Positions 32,485 to 43,119 of a DNA stretch of 64,000 nucleotides are shown piece by piece. Below the pieces are notes generated by a model. That model was not told the DNA's origin, ran no database searches, and saw only the letters and a program-made list of their open reading frames with translations. This DNA comes from Hydractinia symbiolongicarpus (lineage: Eukaryota > Cnidaria > Hydrozoa > Anthoathecata > Hydractiniidae): NCBI RefSeq assembly GCF_029227915.1, contig NC_079876.1, positions 23,498,001 to 23,562,000 on the forward strand, in the 5' to 3' direction. The position numbers were made by a program, and so were the translations under genes. Position 1 is the stretch's first letter, and each line of letters opens with the position of its first letter.

Positions 32485-33828
32485 AGACCAGTCGATAAAG
32501 CCTGTGGAGAAATCCACTTAGGTAGACGGAAAATGAAAAAATCAGTTGTTTTAATTTTTTTGCTGACGACAGCAGTGCAGATACAAAAAAAATATTGGCG
32601 AAATTTAGTTTATTCGTTGCCTGTAATATGTAGAGCTTAAACTGCTGATCAAGAAAATGCATATGATCATGTGCTTTTGATAAGCGGTTAATGAGATATA
32701 AGGGTTTAAAAATTTTGTTGACATCAGCAAAGACCTGCTAAGATACTAAAAAATTTTTTTGGAAAATGTGTACACCTGTTGCCTTCAACGCATAAGTCTT
32801 GAAACACTGATCAAGAAAATGTGTAGGATCATGTATCTTTGACAAACGGTTGCAGAGAAATTAGGGTTTGAAGGTTTTTTGATGACGTCATCAAACCCGT
32901 CCATTCTGAAACGGATTTAGGGACCCAGGTTTAGGAAACTTACCTAAATTGTTTTCAGGTGGTAGGCCCCTCACAGTTTTTTTTGATAACTCCTTATTGC
33001 TATGTTATATGGCTATGAAACTTACTGAGTTTCAATATTTATCTACAAGACACCAGCATGCAAAATCTTTAGGTCACATACCTTTCAGAGGCCTTTATAT
33101 TGGCCATTACTCGAACCTACCCCTAAAAATCTCTATGAAATCCTTATAATAGGAAAAATTTAATAATTCCTGTAAGGATTATCTTTAGAACTTGAAACTG
33201 GCAACACAACTATTAGGAAGAATCATTTTGCATAATTTGGACACGTGAATAATCCGATTTCCCTATTTTGCCGGATTTTACACAAAAATCGGAAAAACCG
33301 GATTTTGGGCAATTTTAGGCACTTTTTTATTCGATCCACGTAAAAACCGGACAATATGTTAAGTAACATTTAATTAGCTTTCAGAAACTTCAAATAAAAA
33401 GAAAAATTCGCTCTGGAACAAAAGTATTTAAATTTTAAGCAGATAGTGGCTTTTTTAACAAATGTCAAGCTTCTGATGATGTCACAGAAAATGTGCTGAC
33501 GCAAGCAAACATTTATTGCTGATATTTTGTTCCTTTTATTACGTACTATAAGTGTGCCGAGTTTGATTCAACTTGAACAACCCTATAAAAAGTTATTGAG
33601 GGGGGGGCGGATTCTGCTCCCCCTCCCCGGTCATAGTATGTTCGAAAAACCCCGGACCGAATAGGGTTAAAGTAGTGTTATTGACATGGCGACATAACGT
33701 CAGAAAATTTAACATATTAGACATGCTTTTTCGGCAATATTAAAGCAAAATGAAAAAATTCACTTTGTCTGTTACAGACACACAAACAAACAGACACACT
33801 CTTCGTATTATTATATAAGATTTTGCAC
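32485..33828 (-). mobile_element. Helitron-type copy (reverse), carrying an internal repeat
   Basis: Read on the minus strand it starts at 33,828 (tcttatataataatacg with 'tgtctgtttgtttgtgtgtc') and ends near 32,485 after the 3' hairpin (gtggatttctccac, about 32,507-32,519) and 'tttatcgact'. The landmarks 'gggacccaggttt' and 'gatgacgtcatcaaa' match the array at 16-19 kb. About 32,955-33,670 holds foreign sequence, including the inverted dispersed repeat (32,960-33,200). A second head-to-tail partner abuts it at 32,484. Confidence 0.55.
32960..33200 (-). repeat. Dispersed repeat copy (inverted)
   Basis: The reverse complement carries the same ordered landmarks as 25,190-25,450 and 56,310-56,520, for example 'aggatttcatagagattttta', 'gaaaggtatgtgacc' and 'cataacatagcaataagg'. 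It is inside the Helitron copy. Confidence 0.5.
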
Positions 33829-33829
33829 A

Positions 33830-34330
33830 CTGTAAAAGTTCCGTTTACTTTATCACGACAAATTGGCTAGTCAGAGATCAGGTTATCTTCACAGTACACG
33901 TATCTCCAACTTAGTCATTGTCCATGCACCCTCTCTGAGTCTTAGACGGCTTATTCTGTCTGAGTCTTTACGGCTTCAACCACTATTCTCTAAAAGATGA
34001 GCGAAACAAAATCTTTTTTAGATGCAAATAGAAATTTATTAATTTTAAAGTCTAATACATCGAACAGGAGAGCCACTTCAGTGTTGGTAACACTGTCATC
34101 CATATGGGTCGTGTCTTCTAACTGTATACATTACGTGCACACTGGTATGTCTTCTCCAATTTTCCTCGCATGACATGTGTCAATCAGCAGCTGTGATCCC
34201 TCTGTAAGCTGGGGATTGGACCAAATTTACAAAGCTTTTTTACCACTGCGCCGCACGTCACGTAAAAGCTTGCATAAGTGCTCTTTGAGATTGATAATTC
34301 CAAAGTTAATGTTGTAGATATTGATGTGTG
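33830..34330. other. No recognised gene
   Basis: Non-coding flank between a Helitron end and the Penelope-like element. Nothing specific seen. Confidence 0.3.
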
Positions 34331-34386
34331 TAGATATAATTGAGTGGAAAAGAATCCATCACCAGTTCATCAATTAAATATATTGA

Positions 34387-34419
34387 CGACGTTTCGGCCG
34401 TACACGGCCATTATCAAGT
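34387..34419 (-). ncRNA. Hammerhead-ribozyme-like motif of the Penelope-like element
   Basis: The minus strand reads ttgataa, then stem ggccgtgtacggcc, then gaaacgtc. This is the layout CUGANGA - stem II - GAAA of hammerhead ribozymes, which are known in Penelope-like elements. Two core positions differ: C3 is U and G8 is A. Activity is doubtful. Confidence 0.45.
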
Positions 34420-34783
34420 CATTTACAGACACTATTTTATAAAACATATTTACACATTACGATCGTACGATACAATTATCGTACGACATATTAATCAGCG
34501 AATAGGAATAGCGGAACAGATGTAATATTTCTATTCAAAACGGGTTTATCCCTATGGATTAATAAACTCTCCTTCAGTTCTAGATCGTAGTTATTCCTAG
34601 CGGTGGAGAGTATCAAAAAATTCTCCGAGCAAGACTTAGGGGCTGTTTATATGAGAGGCGGGACGGGACGATTGCCGGGACGGGACGTTTGCCGGGATGA
34701 TTTTATCCCGCCTTTATATGGAAAAAAGTGCGCCGGGACGATTTCACAACACAAGCGCCAAATTTAAATTTTTCTAAAGTATA

Positions 34784-36100
34784 ATGGCGCGTCAAAACGA
34801 AAACAAAACAAAATTGCAAGCGAATAAACAGATTTTTTTAACATCATCAACATTGTTGTTGCAGCTCAATACATTGTTAATGATTTTAGCACTTCAATAC
34901 ACTCACTATAGAACTCTTTTAACTGCATCACTTTTGAGTGGAAGCAAAAGAAACTGTTGGATAAAAAAACAGAAAGCATTGAAAGAGCAAAGGAAAAACC
35001 GAATTCCTCGTTCAACATGGTTCAAACAAGGACGAGTGGAACAGTGGTGGTTGAACATGTTTTTTGATGTTCTTCCCGAGGAGGATTGGAAAAAGAACTT
35101 CAGAATGACAAAGGCTATGTTTACTAATTTAGTAGATCAAATACGCATATGGATTACTCCTGACAACACATCTCCAAATTATCGAGCCTTGTCTGCAGAA
35201 AAAAAAGTTGCAGTAACGTTGTACTACTTGAAAGACACAGGATCTTTGTCAATGACAGCAAACACTTTTGGCCTGCACATATCTACGGTGTCAAAAGTCA
35301 TAAGAGATGTTTGTAACTGCATAACTTACAAGCTTGGACCAAAATACATAGCCCTGCCAAAAACGAAAGAAGAGATGCTTGAAAAAGTAGGAGAATTTGA
35401 GGCCAAATTTGGAATGACGCAAGCTTTTGGCTGCATAGATGGCACCCACGTACAAATTTTACGACCTAGTGAACATTCACAAGATTATTTTTCTTACAAA
35501 ATGTATTTTTCTCTTAACGTTCAGGCAGTATGCGATTTCCGTGGCTATTTCATGGATGTTGATTGTAGGTGGCCAGGCAGTGTACATGACGCGAAGGTGT
35601 TCGCCAACTCAAATATTGCTGCTAAACTTAAAGATGAGGAAATACCCATTACTTATGAGGACATCCTGCCAGGCCGAGCCAAAGTTCCAAACTATTTGAT
35701 TGGTGACCCTGCATACCCCTTGACACCGTACTGTATGAAAGAGTACCATAGTTGTTCAACAAATGCTCAAGTGTTATTTAACAACATGCTCCGGTCAGCA
35801 AGAAACCCAGTCGAGTGTGCTTTTGGACGCTTAAAAGCCAGATGGGGTTTTTTAGCAAAGAAAGTTGATTTAAAAATAGATTTTGTTCCTGTGGCAATCT
35901 ATGCATGTTTTGTGCTGCACAATATATGTGAACTTAACAAATGTGTTATTGACCCTGATTTGGTGAAAATTGAAATAGAAAAGCATAAAGCAGAGACACA
36001 ACAATTAGATTACTCTGTGTATTTAGGAAATCTTGCAGAGGGTGATGTTGTACGAGAAGTAATAACAATTATATATATACAATATATACAAAAAATGTAA
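34784..36100 (+). CDS. Harbinger transposase (HARBI1-like, DDE_Tnp_4)
   Basis: The 438-residue protein is uninterrupted. Residues 1-60 are variable with a hydrophobic stretch. A helix-turn-helix-like region lies at about 140-175 (EKKVAVTLYYLKDTGSLSMT; STVSKVIRDV). The catalytic core follows with GCIDGTHV (Asp219), GDPAYPL (Asp308) and RNPVECAFGRLKARW (Glu344), the complete D-D-E triad of PIF/Harbinger enzymes. The enzyme would cut and paste the element at TWA sites, working with the Myb-like partner encoded at the other end. The ATG at 34,784 is 145 bases inside the left terminus. The last residues (IIYIQYIQKM) are AT-driven. The intact frame and perfect triad suggest recent or current activity, but expression is untested. 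Confidence 0.9.
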   Translation: MARQNENKTKLQANKQIFLTSSTLLLQLNTLLMILALQYTHYRTLLTASLLSGSKRNCWIKKQKALKEQRKNRIPRSTWFKQGRVEQWWLNMFFDVLPEEDWKKNFRMTKAMFTNLVDQIRIWITPDNTSPNYRALSAEKKVAVTLYYLKDTGSLSMTANTFGLHISTVSKVIRDVCNCITYKLGPKYIALPKTKEEMLEKVGEFEAKFGMTQAFGCIDGTHVQILRPSEHSQDYFSYKMYFSLNVQAVCDFRGYFMDVDCRWPGSVHDAKVFANSNIAAKLKDEEIPITYEDILPGRAKVPNYLIGDPAYPLTPYCMKEYHSCSTNAQVLFNNMLRSARNPVECAFGRLKARWGFLAKKVDLKIDFVPVAIYACFVLHNICELNKCVIDPDLVKIEIEKHKAETQQLDYSVYLGNLAEGDVVREVITIIYIQYIQKM

Positions 36101-36449
36101 AGATTTATAAAGTATTGCATGTTCTGTAAAAGGAAATGATAAAGGCTAAATTCAAACATTCGCACATAATTTTCAATAAAAAGTTTCTTCTGATACTGCT
36201 AAAGATTTGAAAGCCTATTATGCTCAATGTAACTCACAGTGAAAATATTTTTGTTTGTTGTTAATTTTTGTTAAAAATCTATGGATTAGAACGTTTTGGG
36301 CATATAGTTTGTTGGGCAACTAACATAACATAAATGTTTAGGCAATCAACATAATATAACTTTTAGGTTTGTCTGTGAACATAAACTTGCATCAATGTAA
36401 TTGTTCCTGAAACACTCTCTGAACTATATACACATGTTTTTTTTTCGTA

Positions 36450-37526
36450 TCATTTCCTCATTAATGATTGATAATAACCACCGCCACTGGGATCGTTGGG
36501 ACTTATGTGGTTGTTTTGGGTTACGATGCTTGAGACGACATTACAACTTGGATTTATATGCTGAAAATGGTGACGTCTACCATAGCTTTCATAATTTTGT
36601 GAGCTTGGACCTGCTTGCTGGCTGAATGATTGTGCCATCAGCTGCATGGAGTGTGACATAGTTTCGCTAATTTGCAACATAGCCTGGCTTATATTATTAA
36701 GTGCAGCTGTAAAGGACTCATTAGAATTTTTAATCATCTCTTGGAGCTCTTTACGATCAGATCTTTCTTCTTTTGCTTCTCTCAACAGTAAGGTATCACG
36801 CTGAGCAGATGACAACTTTCTCTCAAGTTGTTTTCTTTTATTATCAATAAGTTTTGGCACTGCTGATGTAGTTTTTGGTGTGGAAGTAACAATGCATGAA
36901 TTTTTCGAGACTGACTGATCACTTGATGACAAGCTCAAATTATTGTCATCTGCTGAATCTTCATATTCACCACTGTCAACACTATTAATATTTGCAGTTG
37001 GATCATCATGGTCAGATAACATTTCATTACTTGATTTTGTTTGATTCACATCAGCACTATCAATGCCATTGGGTAGGGGCTCTGTGTTTGCACTTCCACT
37101 CCAAAGGAGCTTCAAACTGTCATAGTGTTCATACACTAATCTGCCACAGCCACTACGCGTGCCACTAATTACTGCTTTAGAAAATCCCTGCCGTAAATCT
37201 TTTATTTTTTCTAACACTCTTTGGTAGCCTCTTGCTATCATTTTTTTCATTTCCCTAACATTTTCTTGGGAGAGCTCAGTGGAGGTATCCTCCACTGGCC
37301 CAAACACTTCTTCTTCATTTTGATATAATTTTGCCAACTCAGTTCGAATGACTTTGTATTGCATTGGTTTGTCTGCATCAAAATCAATGTTCTCAAACTC
37401 ACACTTTGCTTTATAATCTAATAGACAGTTAATGAGGTTAAAAACCATTTCATCATTGAATCTAAAACACTTTTTCTTGGTTGGAACATCTGTTGGCTTC
37501 TTAACAAGTGCACGTTTAGCAGCCAT
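36450..37526 (-). CDS. Harbinger Myb/SANT-like DNA-binding protein (second ORF)
   Basis: The 358-residue protein is uninterrupted, starting at ATG 37,526 about 280 bases inside the right terminus. Residues 22-85 (FRFNDEMVFNLINCLLDYKA, then YKVIRTELAKLYQNE) form a trihelical SANT/MADF-like domain. The centre is Ser/Asp-rich and disordered. Residues 230-290 form a coiled coil (KRKQLERKLSSAQRDTLLLR). In Harbinger elements this second protein binds subterminal DNA and helps bring the transposase into the nucleus. The C-terminal half, with Met- and Gln-rich stretches, probably mediates protein contacts. Convergent with the transposase; the stop codons are 350 bases apart. Confidence 0.8.
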   Translation of the reverse strand: MAAKRALVKKPTDVPTKKKCFRFNDEMVFNLINCLLDYKAKCEFENIDFDADKPMQYKVIRTELAKLYQNEEEVFGPVEDTSTELSQENVREMKKMIARGYQRVLEKIKDLRQGFSKAVISGTRSGCGRLVYEHYDSLKLLWSGSANTEPLPNGIDSADVNQTKSSNEMLSDHDDPTANINSVDSGEYEDSADDNNLSLSSSDQSVSKNSCIVTSTPKTTSAVPKLIDNKRKQLERKLSSAQRDTLLLREAKEERSDRKELQEMIKNSNESFTAALNNISQAMLQISETMSHSMQLMAQSFSQQAGPSSQNYESYGRRHHFQHINPSCNVVSSIVTQNNHISPNDPSGGGYYQSLMRK

Positions 37527-38944
37527 GTTTGTTTATTTTCTTTCTATTGAAATATGCTGATAGTGCAAATATTACCTCGTTTGTCCCGGGACGGTGTGTT
37601 TATATGGAAAAAAACGTCCCGCCTAAGCCGGGATCCCGCTTAGCTCAAGCGGGATCCCGCTCAGCCGGGACGGGACGAAATTGTCCCGGGACAAAAACTT
37701 TCCATATAAACGCAAAGTGATTTTAAGTATAATTATTAATGAGAGCGGGATCCCGGCAAACGTCCCGTCCCGGCAATCGTCCCGTCCCGCCTCTCATATA
37801 AACAGCCCCTTAGACTGACAGTGTCACACGTTCGGATACGGCTGAAAAATAAGAACTTTTGGACGTTTTTATGGTAAAAGCTGATACGCCCATGTGCTCA
37901 CTGGGTCTTACCTTCAAATGTCGTAATGTCTTGCCAATTTAGATAGATTTGCAGCTATCGCACTTAAATTTATATACGACTTTTGAACGTAGAGCCTTTA
38001 TGGGGTCTATATTTAAAGGAGAAAAAATCGCCAATTCTCGAACCTGAAGAAAAAATGGCCTTAACATTACAAGATGGTAAATGCTTCAAAAATATTTTTT
38101 CCAAACAAGCCCGAAGCCTCAGTGATACATTCCCCAGCAAAGGAATGCAATTATAAGTTCACGCCTAAACAGTTAATTTTCCCTTTTTAACTTGAAACAA
38201 TTTGTCAAGAAATGTCTTAATGCAGCGGTGTGTAAGCTGGAAGCCATTTCCTAACAATATTTGCTTCAAGTTTTTCGTTTCGACATGAAAAGTTGAAAAA
38301 TCTGTCACATTTCTGAAAATTCTAAAAACCAGTGTCATAACTAGCTAGACCTGTTTTATACTCGCCAGGCAAAAAGCTAACAAAATTAGTGTATACACCT
38401 CTAATAGTTGGCTTTCTGTAAATTGTCGTTACAAAATTATTATTTTCACGTTTAATATTGACATCAAGAAATGATAAACAATTGTCACTTTCACATTCTG
38501 ACGTAAAATATATGTTGGTATTCCTGTTGTTCACGAAGCCTTGAAGTGGGGCAGATGCCCAGGTGATGACAAGAGAACAAAGACATCATCAACATATCTT
38601 CAGACAGTGGTTTAAATTCCGTAGGGCAGTTATCTCAGTTATATTGGTTTACCGTAATTGGCTTTAAATATGGTACCAGAAATTAAGCTAGATTGTATGT
38701 AGGTGTATGTATGGCCGATAAAATAGGTCAAAATGGTGGACTACCTTGAACACTAGATTTGTGAACTTTACATAAACCATAAAGAATCCCTAATTAGGAT
38801 AGGGCTGACAAGCTAGACCTGATCAAAATTAGCAACGCATTTGTTTCATCGGATGACAACAGAAAGCGAGTATTCGGAATATTTACAAAGGGGGACTGGT
38901 AGTTGTCATATACTATAACCTTCCTCTGCATTATCTTTATTTTG

Positions 38945-40213
38945 CTTCGTTACTATTGCTTATTTTAAAAATATATCTTACATAACACAGGGCGTTTCTG
39001 TATTTTTATATATAATCTCCTGCATTTTGTGAAGACCTTCCAGCGCAATATTTCGGAATTTAAAGTATGTTTTGGCCAATCTAGGGGGCCGAAGGTTAAA
39101 AAGTTTTCACAGCTCGTCGGGCCTCAACCATGGTCTCCTTTGACACTGAATAATTTAGCCCATCCACTTTCAAAGTCGCTTCGCCGGGCCTGTCTTATTA
39201 TACCTGATAAACACAATCACAAAAACGGTTATGAATTAATACAATAAAAAAACATATTATTATGGATTTCCTTAAAAGTTCAAAAATCCATGATTCAATC
39301 TTTCATGGTTGTTTGAACCTGAAGGGTTCTTTGTCGTCATTGTAAATACCTTTCAAAAGGTTTTTTTACAGCAAAAACACTTTCCATTTTACGATAGATT
39401 TGACAGAACTCTAAGGCAGCATCAAGCGTGTTTCTGTTTTTGCAAGTTTCAGAGCAAGTCGGCCCCAACCAATGAGTCTCTAGGCCCTTATTCTTAAAAA
39501 ACGATTATTCATAATAAACGTCGGCTCAGAATAAACGGTAGAGGGTCGGAATAAACGGGTAGGGGGTCTGAACTTAAAAAACGATGATTTCAAGTCAGAA
39601 CTTAAAAAACGATGATTTTCAGTCGGAACTTGCGAAACGTCGGGAAGAACAAACACAGATTACTCTAGACATCCGAGGGCAAGAATACTAACAAAGAAAA
39701 AAAGAAAGTTTGCAAAAATTTGGTGGGGAGAACTCCTAATAGCTCCGGAGGGGTCAAAAGAGAACAAAAATTAATAAATGCCCCGCTTACAGGGCGTTTA
39801 TAAGGCACCTGAGTACAGTACTATCAAGCTTACAATAGAATTCGCATAATTACCCTGTCAGACAATTCTCACCTAGAATATCTCGCACTAAATAATTCCC
39901 AACTGGATAATTGTCCCGGATGACTTTCCCCGCCAACATTTACTTTGATAATTGTTAAAGAGAACCACGATAATTAATCCCTGTAAATGAGAATTCCTGT
40001 GAGTTTGTAGGGCATGATGCTATTTTAATACCCTTAATAACAATTTTCAGCAAGAGCTTTGCCTAATTATAATTTTTTTTTAATCTTTTTTAATTTAAGT
40101 TTTGTCATACCTTTTCTCGGCGTATAAAAGAGTATAAGAATGTAGGTATACTGAGTGTAGTGAACGGTAAAACTTCCCGCAACTAAAAAATAGCAGTGTT
40201 ATAATTAAATATC
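38945..40213. other. No recognised gene; short repeats
   Basis: Non-coding. At 39,490-39,650 'ggaataaacg' occurs three times and 'gaacttaaaaaacgatgatt' twice, a small imperfect tandem. Nothing else recognised. Confidence 0.35.
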
Positions 40214-40216
40214 TAA

Positions 40217-41107
40217 GGGCCTGTTTACATGAGAGGCGGGACGGGATGTCCAGGATGAATTTCCCCTTAATTAAAATACAGTAGACTCCCAGGAAGTCGA
40301 ACATCGGTTAACTCGAACTTTTATTTGCTCGAACTGTTTTCTACGGCCCCTAATACTTTCTTATAAAAACTACTCGTTAACTCGAACCCTGGATAACTCA
40401 AACATTCGTTTTCTCGAACCATTTTTTGGTTCCCTTTAACTTAATTTCTTCGGATAACCCAAACTTTTCAGTGTCAAGTAGAAAATAAATGTTTGAAAAA
40501 TGAATAATGGTATGTAATGTAGCCAGAAATTTCGAAAAAGTTGTTCTTAAATGGTTCTCTTTACAAAGGAGCCAAAATGTGCGTTTTGATGGATTAAAAC
40601 TGACACTGTTGTTAGTTGTTTTGCAAAGTCTGGAATTTCAAAAGAAAACCAATCTGAAGCCTTGCTGGATGTTGACGATCCCTTTAAAGATCTTCAAGAA
40701 AAGTTGGATAAGCTTGCCGATCCACGTCCCCGACTTCTTCCAAGAAGGAACCACTGTGAATGATATCGTCTCTGCTGGTGATTCTGTCATCAACACAGAA
40801 CTAATATCTCATTTTTGTCTAAGTTTGAATTAACGGGAGCTTCGCTTGAGTCGAACATTCGTTAAGTCGAATTGTTTTCTCTTGCCCCTCGGAGGTTTAA
40901 GTTACCGGGAGTTATCTGTATGCAGAAAGTATCTTGTTCGTCCCGGGATGGTTTGTTCATCATTTGAAAAAATGTCCCGCTGATCTCGCTTAACCAGACG
41001 GAACGAAATTGTCTCGGCACAAAATCTTTTTTGAAGTTTATATGGAAAAATTGATTTATAGTATAGTTGATGATGAAAGCCGGACAGGAAACGTCCCGTC
41101 CCAGCAT
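40217..41107. mobile_element. Decayed Harbinger-related MITE, interrupted
   Basis: The left end GGGCCTGTTTACATGAGAGG after TAA, and the right-side sequences (cgtcccgggatggtttgtt, acgaaattgtctcggcac, aaacgtcccgtcccagc), parallel the termini and right subterminal region of the intact element at 34.6-37.8 kb. The coding middle is absent. A second transposon is nested inside at 40,279-40,918. The right terminus is eroded. Confidence 0.55.
40279..40918 (+). mobile_element. Pogo/Tigger-like (Tc1/mariner) remnant with transposase C-terminal fragment
   Basis: Termini CAGTAGACTCCC and, inverted, CAGATAACTCCC are flanked by TA on both sides. Subterminal 'gttaactcgaac' repeats are typical of Tigger-like elements. 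The internal sequence encodes, across two frames, FAKSGISKENQSEALLDVDD then DPFKDLQEKLDKLADP and FFQEGTTVNDIVSAGDS, resembling the acidic C-terminus of pogo-type transposases. Only this tail remains; catalytic residues are absent. Confidence 0.6.
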
Positions 41108-41235
41108 TTTAAAAGCCTTGTTGTAAAGTCTTGATTTTGTTTCACTTTCGATCTCTTTCAAATACACGTATTGACAAGCTCCTACTTTTTTTCATGACGC
41201 ACTTTACCCTGGAATACCCTGGAGCAGCTTTTTAA

Positions 41236-41794
41236 GGTGACGGTATACCTTTATTGTATCAAAAATCAATTTTTTTTATTAGCCATTTTTACTAAAGAAA
41301 CGACGATCTTTCCAACGATGAAACTATCTATTTATTTTTCGAAAGGGAATATTGACTTTATCCAAATAACTAACTTTTTTCTGATCGGTCTTTCACACCT
41401 CAAATTGAATAAGAGTTAAGAGTGAATGTTTTAACACTTAAGCTTGGTTCTCACTATAGGGTAAACTCACTATAGAGTAAACTTTTAAAAATAAATTATA
41501 TTTCCTTTCCGAAAAGAAATGGCCATCTGAAAAAAAACTTTCAGTTCTAAAAATGTATCCCATCCTGTTCTGTTTCTGTGAGTCATAGAAAAATGTTAAA
41601 CGACTTAGAAGGCAGGGTGTGTTTCAAAAATGTCTCTGTAATTTTCACGAGTTAAAAAGTTTCAAATTATTTTCATATTATTTGATAGGTATTTAAAAAT
41701 GCTTTTTGGTGATGTATGAATGAAAAAACTTTGATTAACTATCGCTGAAAAAATCACGATTTAAAAAACCATGCTCAAAAGGTATACCGTCACC
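41236..41794. mobile_element. TTAA-flanked MITE
   Basis: Termini GGTGACGGTATACC...GGTATACCGTCACC with TTAA at 41,232-41,235 and 41,795-41,798. 559 bases, non-coding. It shares the TTAA target with the element in the MS4A-like intron but has a different terminus, so it is a separate family. Confidence 0.7.
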
Positions 41795-41799
41795 TTAAA

Positions 41800-42680
41800 A
41801 CAATGTTAGCAAATTTGAGGGGAACCTCTATGTGGCTGAAATTCTTTGTATATAGTCTCCCAATGGCGTGGCTGACAGTGTTCTCACTGTTTTCTTAAAA
41901 TGTCTGCATGAAAAAAGCTTTAGTGGAAATATTCTGACCTAACTTAGAATACGGCTCGTCTTAAGACAGGACGGACCATCTTCACGCAACATGCAACACG
42001 GTGGCACATTTTTGACATGCTTTCCTGTCAATTGATGGGCCAGGACCAACCTGTGATATGGCGTTAAAAGATGTTTGCATACTTCAAGACCTTGTATTTA
42101 ACGTAAATTAACTCCAATAAAGTAAAATAACTGACCTGCTGCAACTTTTTTCTAGCGTATTGTTGTATATGACTAGCTGAGATTAAATCGAGTTATGCAT
42201 TTCAAGTTTGTTGTGAGTAGCAAGCAATACTACTTGGCAACTCTTCGTGCAAGATCAGATCAGTGAATTTTTTAAAGTAGTTATAGAGACTTCCTTGTTG
42301 CATGATTAGAGATGGTTTTCCCTGGATTGTTGTGTGCGTAATGACTAGCTAAATAATTATGACTTAATATCAAGACATAACATTCAGTTCAGTTTAATGT
42401 AATGCTATATATAAACAGCTTGCTATTTTCAAGCTATACATATGATGATCATCATGATCATCTTCGATGGAATTATTGCAACTTGACCTATTACGTAATT
42501 TAAGAGGCAGAATCGCTTTAGCTGGGACAGCCATGATTGAAATATTTTGTTATGTATTTAAAAAAAGAAACTTGACTATGATTTAAAGAAATATTGTGTG
42601 TGTTAATTTATATTTTATGTGATCAACATCACTAGTTTCGAACAATACACCCTTTCAACTATTTTCAGGAGTGGTAAACA
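41800..42680. other. No recognised gene
   Basis: AT-rich with no coding or repeat signal beyond short runs such as catatgatgatcatcatgatc at 42,440. Confidence 0.3.
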
Positions 42681-42689
42681 AACGCTGTT

Positions 42690-42800
42690 CACAGCTCCCA
42701 TTTGAGCTACAGAAACCTTTTTTGAATATTCTTGCCCAACTGGGCATCAAACCCACAACCACTTGGACATAAGTCGAACTCTACTGGCTGTGCTACTATT
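42690..42800 (-). repeat. tRNA-derived SINE head
   Basis: On the minus strand an A-box-like tagcacagccag (about 42,797-42,785) is followed 30 bases later by a B-box ggtttgatgcc (42,753-42,743). The sequence does not close into a full tRNA cloverleaf. This is the layout of a SINE promoter. The 3' body and tail are not defined. Confidence 0.45.
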
Positions 42801-43119
42801 TCCCATTTATCAAATTTATTTGTCAATTTATGTGTTTGTTCAATTTTTAAAAAAAGAATTTATGACGTGGCATTTGTATTGTTTACTACTATAGCTTTAT
42901 TGGTAATAGATTATATTTAGAGAAAACATGATTTATTCCGTTCCATACATTTTTTGTTCTCTTTAGTCCGCTCCTATAGACACAGTTGGGCCAGGTGTGT
43001 TCAATTTTTTTAAAATTTTAAACAGTGTGACCAGTACAAGATTTAACTTTAGTCTGTGAGTCTTCAGACTGACTCATATTGTGATTGTCTTTAAATTTGG
43101 GCCTCTCTTTTTTCGGGTA

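Larger units (their letters stand above)
34639..37809. mobile_element. PIF/Harbinger DNA transposon, apparently complete
   Basis: Terminal inverted repeats start GGGGCTGTTTATATGAGAGG and end with the exact inverse, matching for about 60 bases with repeated 'gccgggacgggacg'. TTA flanks both ends (34,636-34,638 and 37,810-37,812), the 3-bp target duplication of this superfamily. It is 3,171 bases long and encodes a transposase (+) and a Myb/SANT-like protein (-) in convergent arrangement, both uninterrupted. The right subterminal region has cgggatcccg palindromes. Confidence 0.9.
34340..38940 (-). mobile_element. Penelope-like retroelement, degraded and split by a Harbinger insertion
   Basis: On the minus strand the motifs come in Penelope order. 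GILYGLCKVHKSS (about 38,761-38,792) and RPI-like 'PILSAIHTPTYNLA' (38,680-38,750) come first. The catalytic RYVDDVFVLLSS (about 38,565-38,600) and SFLDVNIKRENNNF with TIYRKPTIRGVYTNF (38,370-38,480) follow. A GIY-YIG-type C-terminal region degraded at 37,813-38,320 is next. After the Harbinger element, an open stretch (34,491-34,635) reads LSTARNNYDLELKESLLIH and RDKPVLNRN. Multiple stops and frame changes show it is dead. The downstream flank has a hammerhead-like motif. The N-terminal part of the reverse transcriptase is missing. Confidence 0.75.
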
